Source: PNAI01 sp964575715
Lineage (GTDB): Bacteria; Pseudomonadota; Alphaproteobacteria; Rhizobiales; Xanthobacteraceae
Assembly: GCA_964575715.1 (NCBI GenBank)
Contig: CAZNSG010000129.1
Location: 1 to 8,871, forward strand
Length of the DNA stretch: 8,871 bases
Direction of reading: 5' to 3'
Positions 1 through 6,778 of this stretch are shown here, one piece after another (within the stretch, counting starts at the first letter, position 1; every line of letters starts with the position of its first letter). The position numbers were made by a program, and so were the translations under genes. A model generated the notes under the pieces. The model ran no database searches. It was not told where the DNA came from and worked only from the letters and a program-made list of their open reading frames with translations.

Positions 1-418
1 GCGCGAGCACGGCGTCGTACTGCAACCCCTCTGCGACCAGCGCCTCGGCGGTTGCAGCGCGGTAATCGATCGCGAGGCCGCCCGTCTCGGCATGGTCGCG
101 CGCGACGCTGATAGCCTCCGCGCTCGCGTCGATGCCGGTGACCTCGGCCCCGAGCCGGGTTAGGGGCTCGGCGACGAGGCCGCCGCCGCAGCCGATATCG
201 AGAATCCGCAGCCCCTTCAGACAGTCGAGCTTCTTCGGGTCGTGGCTAAAATGGGCGGTGGCCTGATCGCGGATATAGGCGAGCCGCACCGGATTGAACT
301 TGTGCAGCGGCGCCATCTTGCCGCGCGGATCCCACCATTCGGCCGCCAGCGCGCTAAAGCGCTCGACTTCGGCCGCATCCACGGTCGAGGCGCTCTTTGG
401 CTTTGCCCTGTTTCCCAT
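1..418 (-). CDS. ubiG: UbiG, ubiquinone biosynthesis O-methyltransferase (5' part only)
   Basis: UbiG is a SAM-dependent methyltransferase that carries out both O-methylation steps of ubiquinone synthesis (demethylubiquinone and polyprenyl-dihydroxybenzoate type substrates) at the membrane-cytosol interface. Reading leftward from the ATG at 418, the first 139 codons are visible and the rest lies beyond the left edge. The N-terminal stretch VERFSALAAEWWDPRGKMAPLHKFN (residues 18-42, shown here by its key blocks ERFSALA, WWDP and LHKFN) is the characteristic UbiG lead-in. The SAM-binding motif I, LDIGCGGG, lies at residues 73-80, and the acidic residue closing the second strand is in VTGIDAS (93-99). 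The gene is divergent from lysC, so the 135 bp between them must hold both start regions. The ribosome-binding site is weak: an AGGG only three bases from the ATG, within a 13-bp tandem repeat. Family assignment is firm; the C-terminal half cannot be judged. Confidence 0.93.
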   Translation of the reverse strand, partial: MGNRAKPKSASTVDAAEVERFSALAAEWWDPRGKMAPLHKFNPVRLAYIRDQATAHFSHDPKKLDCLKGLRILDIGCGGGLVAEPLTRLGAEVTGIDASAEAISVARDHAETGGLAIDYRAATAEALVAEGLQYDAVLA

Positions 419-419
419 T

Positions 420-445
420 GACCCTGATCCCAGACCCTGATCCCA
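420..445. repeat. Perfect 13-bp tandem repeat ahead of ubiG
   Basis: Two exact adjacent copies of GACCCTGATCCCA (420-432 and 433-445) lie immediately before the ubiG start. In ubiG orientation each copy carries an AGGG, so the second copy supplies the only Shine-Dalgarno-like bases for ubiG. It is probably a replication-slippage duplication; whether it matters for expression is not visible from sequence. Confidence 0.8.
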
Positions 446-453
446 AGCCTCGG

Positions 454-486
454 TTGCAGCCTGCAAACCCCGCCGGTATGTATAGC
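454..486 (+). promoter_or_regulatory. Possible lysC promoter in the ubiG-lysC divergent region
   Basis: A TTGCAG (454-459) fits a -35 box. Two overlapping -10 candidates follow: TATGTA at 477-482 with a 17-bp spacer, and TATAGC at 481-486 with a longer 21-bp spacer. Neither is a good match to TATAAT. The -35 candidate also sits inside an imperfect palindrome (GGTTGCA, 453-459, against TGCAAACC, 463-470). A run of six alternating CG dinucleotides (497-508) lies between here and lysC. This is the only plausible lysC promoter I see, but alphaproteobacterial promoters are poorly predicted by eye. Confidence 0.25.
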
Positions 487-553
487 CGTCTTTTTACGCG
501 CGCGCGCGGGCGGCGCATTTAGCCTGAATTCTTGCAAGGACGACCGATTCCCC

Positions 554-1804
554 ATGGCTCGGCTAGTGATGAAATTCGGCGGAACTTCGGTCGCCGACAT
601 CGAGCACATCCGCAACGTCGCGCGCCATGTCAAGCGCGAGGTCGACGCCGGCCATGACGTGGCGGTGGTGGTCTCGGCCATGGCGGGTGCGACCGACCGG
701 CTGGTGGGCTGGTGCCGCGAAGCTTCGATGCTGCACGACACGCGCGAATTCGATGCGGTGGTGGCCTCCGGCGAACAGGTCGCCGCCGGGCTGCTGGCCA
801 TCATACTCGAAGGAATCGGCATCAATGCCCGCTCCTGGCAGGGCTGGCAGCTGCCGATATTGACTTCCAACGTCCATGGCTCGGCGCGCATCCTTGACAT
901 CAACGGCGCCGAACTGATCAAGCGCTTCAAGGAGCGCAAGGAGGTCGCCGTGGTGTGCGGCTTTCAGGGGCTGCACAAGGAGACCGGCCGCATCACCACG
1001 CTCGGACGCGGCGGCTCCGACACTTCGGCGGTCGCGGTGGCCGCCGCCATCCAGGCCGACCGCTGCGACATCTATACCGACGTCGACGGCGTCTACACCA
1101 CCGATCCGCGCGTGGTGCCGCGCGCCCGGAGGCTCGATAAGATCTCGTTCGAGGAGATGCTGGAGCTTGCTTCCCTCGGCGCCAAGGTGCTGCAGGTGCG
1201 CTCGGTCGAGCTTGGCATGGTGCACAAGGTGCGCATCTTCGTGCGCTCGAGCTTCGAGCGCCCCGAGGACATCGATCCGCACGGCAACCCGCCGGGCACA
1301 CTCATCTGCGACGAGGAGGATATCGTGGAACAGCAGGTCGTCACTGGCATTGCGTTCTCCAAGGACGAGGCCCAGATCGCCATCCGCCATGTCCCGGATA
1401 AGCCCGGCATCGCCGCGGCGATCTTCGGCCCGCTCGCGGACGCCAGCATCAATGTTGACATGATCGTGCAGAACGTCTCGCCCGACGGCGCCACCACCGA
1501 CCTCACCTTCACGGTTCCGGCGGCCGACTATCAGCGCTCCCTTGACGTGCTCGGCAAGGCCAAGGGCGCCATCGGATATGCACGACTCGACGGCGCCATC
1601 GACGTTGCCAAGGTCTCGGTGATCGGCATCGGCATGCGCAGCCACGCCGGCGTCGCCGCCAAGGCGTTCCAGGCGCTGGCCTCCCGCAACATCAATATCC
1701 GCGCCATTACCACCTCCGAGATCAAGTTCTCCGTGCTGATCGACGCCGCCTATACCGAGCTGGCCGTACGCACGCTGCACAGCCTTTACGGACTGGATAA
1801 ATAA
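554..1804 (+). CDS. lysC: Aspartokinase (aspartate kinase), ACT-domain regulated
   Basis: Aspartokinase phosphorylates aspartate to aspartyl-4-phosphate, the first step towards lysine, threonine, methionine and diaminopimelate in the cytosol. The 416-residue length is normal for a monofunctional LysC. The kinase domain (about 1-245) shows KFGGTSV (7-13), ASGEQVAAGLLA (71-82), TTLGRGGSDTSAVAVA (148-163) and the nucleotide-binding YTDVDGVYTTDPR (174-186). Two ACT domains follow, starting near AQIAIRHVPDKPGIAA (273-288) and VAKVSVIGIGMRSHAGVAA (351-369), with SINVDMIVQN and TTSEIKFSVL typical of lysine/threonine feedback sites. It starts at the ATG at 554, since KFGGTSV always lies at the extreme N-terminus; an AAGGA lies at 536-540, somewhat far upstream (13 nt). 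There is no fused homoserine dehydrogenase. A strong internal ribosome-binding site is annotated separately. Identity is very secure; the inhibitor specificity is not. Confidence 0.97.
   Translation: MARLVMKFGGTSVADIEHIRNVARHVKREVDAGHDVAVVVSAMAGATDRLVGWCREASMLHDTREFDAVVASGEQVAAGLLAIILEGIGINARSWQGWQLPILTSNVHGSARILDINGAELIKRFKERKEVAVVCGFQGLHKETGRITTLGRGGSDTSAVAVAAAIQADRCDIYTDVDGVYTTDPRVVPRARRLDKISFEEMLELASLGAKVLQVRSVELGMVHKVRIFVRSSFERPEDIDPHGNPPGTLICDEEDIVEQQVVTGIAFSKDEAQIAIRHVPDKPGIAAAIFGPLADASINVDMIVQNVSPDGATTDLTFTVPAADYQRSLDVLGKAKGAIGYARLDGAIDVAKVSVIGIGMRSHAGVAAKAFQALASRNINIRAITTSEIKFSVLIDAAYTELAVRTLHSLYGLDK
1314..1327 (+). promoter_or_regulatory. Internal ribosome-binding site and GTG start inside lysC (possible beta subunit)
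   Basis: AGGAGG (1314-1319) lies five bases before a GTG (1325-1327) that is in the lysC frame at codon 258. Initiation here would make a 159-residue protein (1325-1804) consisting of the two ACT domains only. In Corynebacterium glutamicum and Bacillus subtilis lysC is known to give alpha and beta subunits from in-frame overlapping starts at the equivalent point, just before the ACT domains. The Shine-Dalgarno here is far better than that of the full-length start. A caution is that the codons beneath it encode Glu-Glu-Asp, which give such a sequence by chance. Confidence 0.45.
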
Positions 1805-1892
1805 TCGGCACGCATTTCCCGGATGACTGGGGAATCAACCGGCCGGCCGCTCTTTCGCGGTGCAGCAAATATCATTCCCAAATTCAATCATG

Positions 1893-1908
1893 CATTCGCG
1901 GCCGAATG
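1893..1908 (+). terminator. Hairpin between lysC and ptsP, possible lysC terminator
   Basis: A perfect 6-bp stem, CATTCG (1893-1898) and CGAATG (1903-1908), closes a CGGC tetraloop about 90 bases after the lysC stop. Only a short CTTT follows, so it lacks a proper U-tract. It may contribute to ending lysC transcription or may be incidental. A weaker CCGC/GCGG stem lies just upstream at 1847-1860. Confidence 0.25.
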
Positions 1909-1919
1909 GCGCCTTTGGC

Positions 1920-1949
1920 TTGCGGTTTGCATGGCGCATTCGCTATAGC
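1920..1949 (+). promoter_or_regulatory. Possible ptsP promoter
   Basis: TTGCGG (1920-1925) and TATAGC (1944-1949), separated by 18 bases, resemble a sigma-70 type -35/-10 pair about 110 bases before the ptsP ATG. The position downstream of the hairpin at 1893-1908 would give the ptsP-prfA-prmC cluster its own start. This is by-eye matching only. Confidence 0.3.
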
Positions 1950-2062
1950 CCTTGAGCGAGCGGCCATTGCAGGTGACTTAAACCTGTGGTGCCTTTCCGT
2001 TCAATCGAACCGGGGCCGTGGGCGAACGGCGGCCTCGCCATACGGCCTTGAGGACGCGAGCC

Positions 2063-4330
2063 ATGCGTGGCGCACTCGGTGGTCCGCGCGTGCTGTTGCG
2101 CCGCCTCCGCGAAGTCATGGCGGAGCCGGTCAGCGCGCAGGAACGCCTCGACAAGATCGTGGTGTTGATCGCCGCCAATATGGTGGCGGAGGTGTGTTCC
2201 GTCTACGTGCTGCGCGTGGACGGCACGCTCGAACTTTTTGCCACCGAAGGCCTCAAGCACGAAGCGGTCCACCAGACCGTCATGCGCCAGGACGAAGGTC
2301 TCGTAGGCCTAGTCGCGAGCGAGGCCAATCCGGTCAATCTGTCGGAGGCGCAAAGCCACCCGGCCTTCTCCTACCGGCCGGAAACAGGCGAAGAAATCTA
2401 CCATTCCTTCCTCGGCGTCCCGATCCTGCGCGCCGGTAATACGCTCGGCGTTCTGGTCGTGCAGAACCGGGCGCGGCGCACCTATTCCGAGGAGGAAGAA
2501 GAAGCGCTGCAGACCACCGCCATGGTGGTGGCCGAGATGATCGCCTCGGGCGAACTGATCGCGCTCGCCAAGCCCGGCGCGGAGCCGGCGATCCGGCCGC
2601 GGCGGCATCTCACCGGCGCTGCGCTCTCCGATGGCATCGCGCTCGGGCACGTGGTGCTGCATGAGCCGCGCGTCACGGTGACGAACGTCATCGCCGACGA
2701 CATCCAGAAGGAGATCCAACGTCTCGACCATGCCGTCGAGACTTTGCGCTCCGACCTCGACGCCATGCTCGAGCGCGGTGAAATCGCCGATGGCGGCGAG
2801 CACCGTGACGTGCTCGAGGCCTATCGCATGTTCGCCCACGACCAGGGCTGGCTGCACCGCCTGCACGAGGCGGTCATGACCGGGTTGACCGCCGAAGCCG
2901 GCGTCGAACGTGTGCAGTCCGACACCCGCGCGCGCATGCTGCGCAGCACCGATCCCTATCTGCGCGATCGCCTGCACGATCTCGAGGACCTCGGCAACCG
3001 GCTGATGCGCCAGCTCATGGGCAAGGATCATGCGCCCTCCAGGGAGCAGCTTCCCGACAATGCGGTGCTGATCGCCCGCTCCATGGGGCCGGCGGCGCTG
3101 CTCGACTATGACCGCAAGAAGTTGCGCGGTCTGGTGCTGGAGGAGGGCGGGCCGACGTCACACGTCGCGATCGTGGCGCGCGCACTCGGGATCGCCGCGG
3201 TGGGCGAAATTCCCAACGCTACCGGCCTGGTCGATTCCGGCGATCCCATCATCGTCGACGGCTCCAGCGGCGAAGTTCATGTGCGTCCGCCGCCAGATAT
3301 CGAAATCGCCTATGGCGAGCGGGCGAAGTTGCGCGCGCGCCGGCAGGCGCAATACCGCGCATTACGCGATCGGCCATGCGTGACCAAGGACGGCGTTGCG
3401 ATCTCGCTTCTGATCAACGCCGGCCTGCTGGTCGATCTGCCGCACATCGCCGATACCGGCGCCGCCGGCATCGGTCTGTTTCGCACCGAGCTGCAATTCA
3501 TGGTCGCGCCCGCGCTCCCGCGCATCGCCGAGCAGCTTGCGCTCTACCGCGCCGTGCTTGACGCCGCCGGCGACAAGCCGGTGACTTTCCGCACGCTCGA
3601 TATTGGCGGCGACAAGGTGCTTCCCTATTTGCGTTCAGTAGAGGAGGAGAATCCCGCGCTTGGCTGGCGCGCGATCCGGCTGGGGCTCGACCGGCCGGGC
3701 CTGATGCGCAGCCAGGTGCGCGCGCTGTTGCGCGCCGGTGCCGGACGCGAGCTGAAAATAATGTTCCCCATGGTTGCCACGGTGAACGAGTTTGACGAGG
3801 CCAAGGCGCTGGTCGAGGGCGAACTCACCCATCTTCGCCGTCATCGCCACAAGCTGCCGGATCGGGTCGACATCGGCACCATGGTCGAAGTGCCGTCACT
3901 GCTGTTCCAGCTCGACGAACTCATTCCTCGGGTCGACTTCCTCTCGGTCGGCTCGAACGATCTGGTGCAATTTCTCTATGCCGTCGACCGCGGCAATCAG
4001 CGGGTCGCCAACCGTTTCGATCCGATCTCGGCGCCGATCTTGCGCGCGCTCAAGCAAATCGTCGACAAGGCCCGTGCCGGCGGAAAGCCGGTAACGCTTT
4101 GCGGCGAACTCGCGTCGAGCCCGGCCGGCGCGCTTGCGCTGGTGGCGCTGGGGTACCGCTCGCTCTCGCTTACCCCCTCAGCGCTCGGCATGGTCAAGGC
4201 CATGCTGCTTGACCTCGACACCGGGAAAGCCGAGGCGGTACTTCGCCCGCTGATCGAGCGTCCGGCCAAGGGCGTGTCGATACGCGAGCGCCTCGTAGCG
4301 TTTGCCGCCGCCGAGGGGCTGCAATTGTAA
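2063..4330 (+). CDS. ptsP: PtsP, GAF-domain phosphoenolpyruvate-protein phosphotransferase (EI-Ntr)
   Basis: PtsP takes phosphate from phosphoenolpyruvate onto its own histidine and passes it to NPr/HPr-like protein and EIIA-Ntr, a regulatory relay that in alphaproteobacteria links nitrogen and carbon state to potassium uptake, storage polymer and stress responses. The ATG at 2063 is preferred (755 residues) because GAGGA lies eight bases upstream; the frame is open back to 2018, but that ATG has no comparable site. Residues about 25-155 form a GAF domain, known in rhizobial PtsP to sense glutamine. The Enzyme I part follows: SDGIALGHV at the start of its N-domain, the phospho-acceptor His367 in GGPTSHVAIVARALG, GLFRTELQFM (from Gly471), RTLDIGGDK (510-518), GSNDLVQF (from Gly630) and the catalytic Cys680 in LCGELAS. 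All active-site residues are present. Its stop overlaps the prfA start by one base. Confidence 0.96.
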   Translation: MRGALGGPRVLLRRLREVMAEPVSAQERLDKIVVLIAANMVAEVCSVYVLRVDGTLELFATEGLKHEAVHQTVMRQDEGLVGLVASEANPVNLSEAQSHPAFSYRPETGEEIYHSFLGVPILRAGNTLGVLVVQNRARRTYSEEEEEALQTTAMVVAEMIASGELIALAKPGAEPAIRPRRHLTGAALSDGIALGHVVLHEPRVTVTNVIADDIQKEIQRLDHAVETLRSDLDAMLERGEIADGGEHRDVLEAYRMFAHDQGWLHRLHEAVMTGLTAEAGVERVQSDTRARMLRSTDPYLRDRLHDLEDLGNRLMRQLMGKDHAPSREQLPDNAVLIARSMGPAALLDYDRKKLRGLVLEEGGPTSHVAIVARALGIAAVGEIPNATGLVDSGDPIIVDGSSGEVHVRPPPDIEIAYGERAKLRARRQAQYRALRDRPCVTKDGVAISLLINAGLLVDLPHIADTGAAGIGLFRTELQFMVAPALPRIAEQLALYRAVLDAAGDKPVTFRTLDIGGDKVLPYLRSVEEENPALGWRAIRLGLDRPGLMRSQVRALLRAGAGRELKIMFPMVATVNEFDEAKALVEGELTHLRRHRHKLPDRVDIGTMVEVPSLLFQLDELIPRVDFLSVGSNDLVQFLYAVDRGNQRVANRFDPISAPILRALKQIVDKARAGGKPVTLCGELASSPAGALALVALGYRSLSLTPSALGMVKAMLLDLDTGKAEAVLRPLIERPAKGVSIRERLVAFAAAEGLQL

Positions 4331-5406
4331 TGCCGCTGCCCGAAACGAAACTCGATACCGTGCTTGCCCGCCACGCCGCGGTGGAGGCAGAGCTTTCTCG
4401 CCAGATGCCGGCCGAAACCTTTGTAAAGCTGTCGCGCGAATTCGCCGAGATTGACCCGCTGGTGGAGAAGGTCAAGGCCTATCGCAGCGTCGCCGCGGAA
4501 CTCGCCGACCTCGACGCGCTCATCGCCGATCCCGCGACCGAGCCGGAGATGAAATCCATCGCCAACGCCGAGCGGCCCCAGCTCGAAGCCAGGCGTATCG
4601 CGCTTGAAGAGGAGATTCGCCTCGCTCTGCTACCAAAGAATGCCATGGACGAGCGCAACGTCATTCTCGAAATTCGCGCCGGCACCGGCGGCGACGAGGC
4701 TTCCCTGTTCGCCGGCGACCTGTTCCGCATGTATGAACGCTTTGCCGCCAAGCAGGGCTGGAAGGTCGAGGTGATTTCGGAGAGCACGGGCACCATGGGC
4801 GGCTATAAGGAGATCGTCACAGAGATTCGTGGCCGCGGCGCCTTCGCCAAGCTCAAGTTCGAGTCCGGCGTGCACCGCGTTCAGCGTGTGCCCCACACCG
4901 AGGGCTCCGGCCGCATCCACACTTCGACCGCGACGGTGGCAGTGCTGCCGGAAGCGGAGGATGTCGATATCGCGCTGAAGGAGACCGACCTCAAAATCGA
5001 CACCATGCGCGCGGGCGGCGCCGGCGGCCAGCACGTCAACAAGACCGAATCCGCGATCCGTATCACCCATATCCCGAGCGGCATTGTGGTCGCCATGCAG
5101 GAGGACCGCTCGCAGCATCGCAACCGCGCCAAGGCGATGGCGGTGCTACGCAGCAAGCTCTACGACCATGAGCAGCAGAAAATCAACGCCGCGCGCGCCG
5201 CTGACCGCCGCGACCAAGTCGGCTCGGGCGATCGTTCCGAGCGCATCCGCACCTATAATTTTCCGCAAGGGCGGGTGAGCGATCACCGCATCAACCTCAC
5301 GCTCTACAAGCTGCCGCAGATCCTGGAGGGCGAGGCTCTCCACGAACTCATCGACGCGCTGGTGACCGAGCATCAAGCGGCCCTGCTCGCGGCCGAGGCG
5401 TCGTAA
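4330..5406 (+). CDS. prfA: Peptide chain release factor 1 (RF1)
   Basis: RF1 recognises UAA and UAG in the ribosomal A site and triggers release of the finished protein. The 358-residue length is standard. The stop-codon-reading Pro-x-Thr tripeptide is Pro188-His189-Thr190 (in RVPHTEGSGRIHTS), which marks RF1 rather than RF2 (Ser-Pro-Phe). The peptidyl-transfer motif Gly-Gly-Gln is at 232-234 in GGAGGQHVNKTESAIR. The sequence begins MPLPETKLDTVLARHAAVE, a typical alphaproteobacterial RF1 start. Its ATG shares the A of the ptsP TAA stop, and GAGGGG (4313-4318) inside ptsP lies 11 bases upstream, so translation is likely coupled to ptsP. The next gene encodes the enzyme that methylates Gln234. 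No abnormality is seen. Confidence 0.98.
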   Translation: MPLPETKLDTVLARHAAVEAELSRQMPAETFVKLSREFAEIDPLVEKVKAYRSVAAELADLDALIADPATEPEMKSIANAERPQLEARRIALEEEIRLALLPKNAMDERNVILEIRAGTGGDEASLFAGDLFRMYERFAAKQGWKVEVISESTGTMGGYKEIVTEIRGRGAFAKLKFESGVHRVQRVPHTEGSGRIHTSTATVAVLPEAEDVDIALKETDLKIDTMRAGGAGGQHVNKTESAIRITHIPSGIVVAMQEDRSQHRNRAKAMAVLRSKLYDHEQQKINAARAADRRDQVGSGDRSERIRTYNFPQGRVSDHRINLTLYKLPQILEGEALHELIDALVTEHQAALLAAEAS

Positions 5407-5422
5407 CAAAAACGCAGGCTCC

Positions 5423-6349
5423 ATGCAGGGCATGACCATTGCCGCAGTACGCCGCGCGCTCGCAGACAGGTTTCGCCAAAGCGGTCTCGAATCGCCCGAA
5501 CTTGATGCGCGGCTGCTGGTTGGCCATGCGCTCGGCCTTGATCATACCGCGCTTGCCACCGCCGCTAGCCGCACCCTCGATGCGCAAGAGGCGAACGCAG
5601 TGGCCGTTCTGGCCAGGCGGCGACTCGCCCATGAGCCGGTTGCACGCATCATCGGCGCCAAGGAATTCTGGGGACTGTCGTTGCGGATCACGCCGGCAAC
5701 ATTGGTGCCGCGGCCGGAAACCGAAACCGTGGTGGAGGCGGCATTGACGGCGATCAACGCCGGCGGCGGACGCGCGCGGGCGCTTCGAATCGCCGATCTG
5801 GGCACGGGATCGGGCGCCATTCTGCTGGCGCTGCTTTCCGAGCTGCCGCGCGCCTTCGGCATCGGCACCGATCTCAGTCATGCCGCGCTCGCGGTTGCCC
5901 GCGACAATGCCATTCGACTGGGGCTCGCAACACGTGCCGCCATGGTTGTGTGCGATTTTGGCTCGGCGCTCGATGGCGACTTCGACCTCGTGGTCGCAAA
6001 TCCGCCCTATATTGCGAGCAGCGATATGGCAACACTCAGTCCTGAAGTGCGGCACGATCCACCGCGCGCGCTCGATGGCGGATGCGACGGCCTTACCGCC
6101 TACCACGCCATTGCGGCCGATGCGCAGAGACTGCTCAAGCGCACGGGCCAATTGGTGCTCGAATTGGGCGCTGGACAGGCGGCGGCAGTGGCCACGCTAT
6201 TGCAGAGCGCGGGTTTGGCGCCTGCGCCGGCGCATCACGATCTGAACGGAATAAAGCGTGCGCTTTCGGCCAGTGTTGCAACAATGACGCGATCACCCAA
6301 GAGTCTGTTGACCCGCCAAAAAAGCGCTTGGATTGTGGATCGAGATTGA
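5423..6349 (+). CDS. prmC: PrmC (HemK), release factor glutamine N5-methyltransferase
   Basis: PrmC uses SAM to methylate the glutamine of the GGQ motif in RF1 and RF2, which raises termination efficiency; its substrate PrfA is encoded 16 bases upstream. The N-terminal helical domain (about 1-85) leads to the family signature ARIIGAKEFWGLSLRITP and the RPETE block (97-101). SAM motif I is ADLGTGSGAILLALL (124-138), the acidic residue is in GTDLSHAALAVAR (148-160), and the catalytic Asn-Pro-Pro-Tyr is at 193-196. RALDGGCDGL follows as usual. Two starts are possible, the ATG at 5423 (308 residues) or at 5432 in the same frame; neither has a convincing Shine-Dalgarno, so the first is given by default. 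The last 25 or so residues, after GIKRAL, look atypical and end after a run of six A (6318-6323); a one-base slip there would give a different ending. Function is secure, the C-terminus less so. Confidence 0.95.
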   Translation: MQGMTIAAVRRALADRFRQSGLESPELDARLLVGHALGLDHTALATAASRTLDAQEANAVAVLARRRLAHEPVARIIGAKEFWGLSLRITPATLVPRPETETVVEAALTAINAGGGRARALRIADLGTGSGAILLALLSELPRAFGIGTDLSHAALAVARDNAIRLGLATRAAMVVCDFGSALDGDFDLVVANPPYIASSDMATLSPEVRHDPPRALDGGCDGLTAYHAIAADAQRLLKRTGQLVLELGAGQAAAVATLLQSAGLAPAPAHHDLNGIKRALSASVATMTRSPKSLLTRQKSAWIVDRD

Positions 6350-6514
6350 CTAGCGTCCGGTTCACGAAAGCGACCCAAGATGGGGCGCGTTGCATCAGCC
6401 CGGAGCTAGGCTCCGCGTGGCACCAGGTGCAGGCTCGACGATAAAGAGCTTAGGTCACGGCACATAGGATCGGTTCAGATCAGGATGCTACCGGTCGAGC
6501 GCGCAGGCTTTATG

Positions 6515-6532
6515 GCGCATTAAGTAATGCGC
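6515..6532. repeat. Near-perfect palindrome GCGCATTA-AG-TAATGCGC
   Basis: Eight-base arms GCGCATTA (6515-6522) and TAATGCGC (6525-6532) flank a 2-bp centre. The high AT content of the middle and the short centre suit a dimeric protein-binding site better than an RNA terminator. It lies about 245 bases before the DUF4167 start. No regulator is recognised. Confidence 0.5.
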
Positions 6533-6607
6533 ATGCCAAAACATGAGCATTGCCGTGGCGAGGCCGCGGCTAAACAGTTGCTAGGGTTAACGAATCGAGT
6601 CGTGGCG

Positions 6608-6641
6608 CAAGTGCGTCAGTGACACAAGTGCGTCAGTGACA
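6608..6641. repeat. Perfect 17-bp tandem repeat
   Basis: Two exact copies of CAAGTGCGTCAGTGACA (6608-6624 and 6625-6641) abut with no spacer, followed by a partial third start (GGTGTGCAA). They lie seven bases after the two GANTC sites and about 140 bases before the DUF4167 start. They could be duplicated binding sites or a slippage product. Confidence 0.85.
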
Positions 6642-6778
6642 GGTGTGCAAATTGTCGGCGGGAGCGGCGTTTGTGGTTTTGGCGAGCATGAAGTGCTCGT
6701 TCGGCGGCGTGCTGAGTGAAGTAAAATCGGCGGCTCATGAGAACCGCCTCAAATCGAGGGTTGGTGAATAGGGAAGCC

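Larger units (their letters stand above)
6350..6778. other. 429-bp intergenic region between prmC and the DUF4167 gene
   Basis: No ORF here looks real. Visible structure, in order: a hairpin CGGAGC/GCTCCG with a 3-nt loop (6401-6415), a small palindrome GCACC-A-GGTGC (6420-6430), a palindrome at 6515-6532, two adjacent GANTC sites (6592-6601), a 17-bp tandem repeat (6608-6641) and a hairpin CGAGCA/TGCTCG with a 5-nt loop (6683-6699). A GGCGG/CCGCC inverted repeat around a CTCATGAG core (6729-6748) lies just before the next gene. The first two hairpins could end the ptsP-prfA-prmC transcript but lack U-tracts. The region is long enough for a promoter with a leader or a small RNA, and I cannot assign either. 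Confidence 0.6.

Noticed and set aside
497..508. (CG)6 alternating run before lysC as a possible Z-DNA switch
   Set aside because: It is short, and such runs are expected in very GC-rich intergenic DNA; nothing ties it to regulation.
217..939. A 240-codon minus-strand frame spanning ubiG and the start of lysC
   Set aside because: It runs out of frame with the clear UbiG reading (motif LDIGCGGG) and across the intergenic region; the product is low-complexity and Ser/Arg/Ala-rich.
563..1780. A 405-codon open frame on the minus strand opposite lysC
   Set aside because: It is an antisense shadow produced by GC-rich codon usage of lysC; its protein is Asp/His/Gly/Ala-rich with no recognisable domain, whereas lysC matches its family throughout.
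1906..2439. A 177-codon plus-strand frame starting in the lysC-ptsP gap
   Set aside because: It overlaps the first 125 codons of ptsP in another frame and becomes Arg/Gly-rich nonsense; no homology recognised.
2309..3031. A 240-codon minus-strand frame opposite ptsP
   Set aside because: It lies wholly within the well-supported ptsP coding region and has His/Gly/Ala-rich shadow composition.
6082..6444. A 120-codon plus-strand frame crossing the prmC end into the intergenic region
   Set aside because: Two thirds of it overlaps prmC out of frame, and there is no ribosome-binding site or family resemblance.
6440..6500. tRNA-like GGTTCAGATC stretch in the gap after prmC
   Set aside because: No acceptor stem, anticodon arm or CCA-compatible pairing can be drawn around it.
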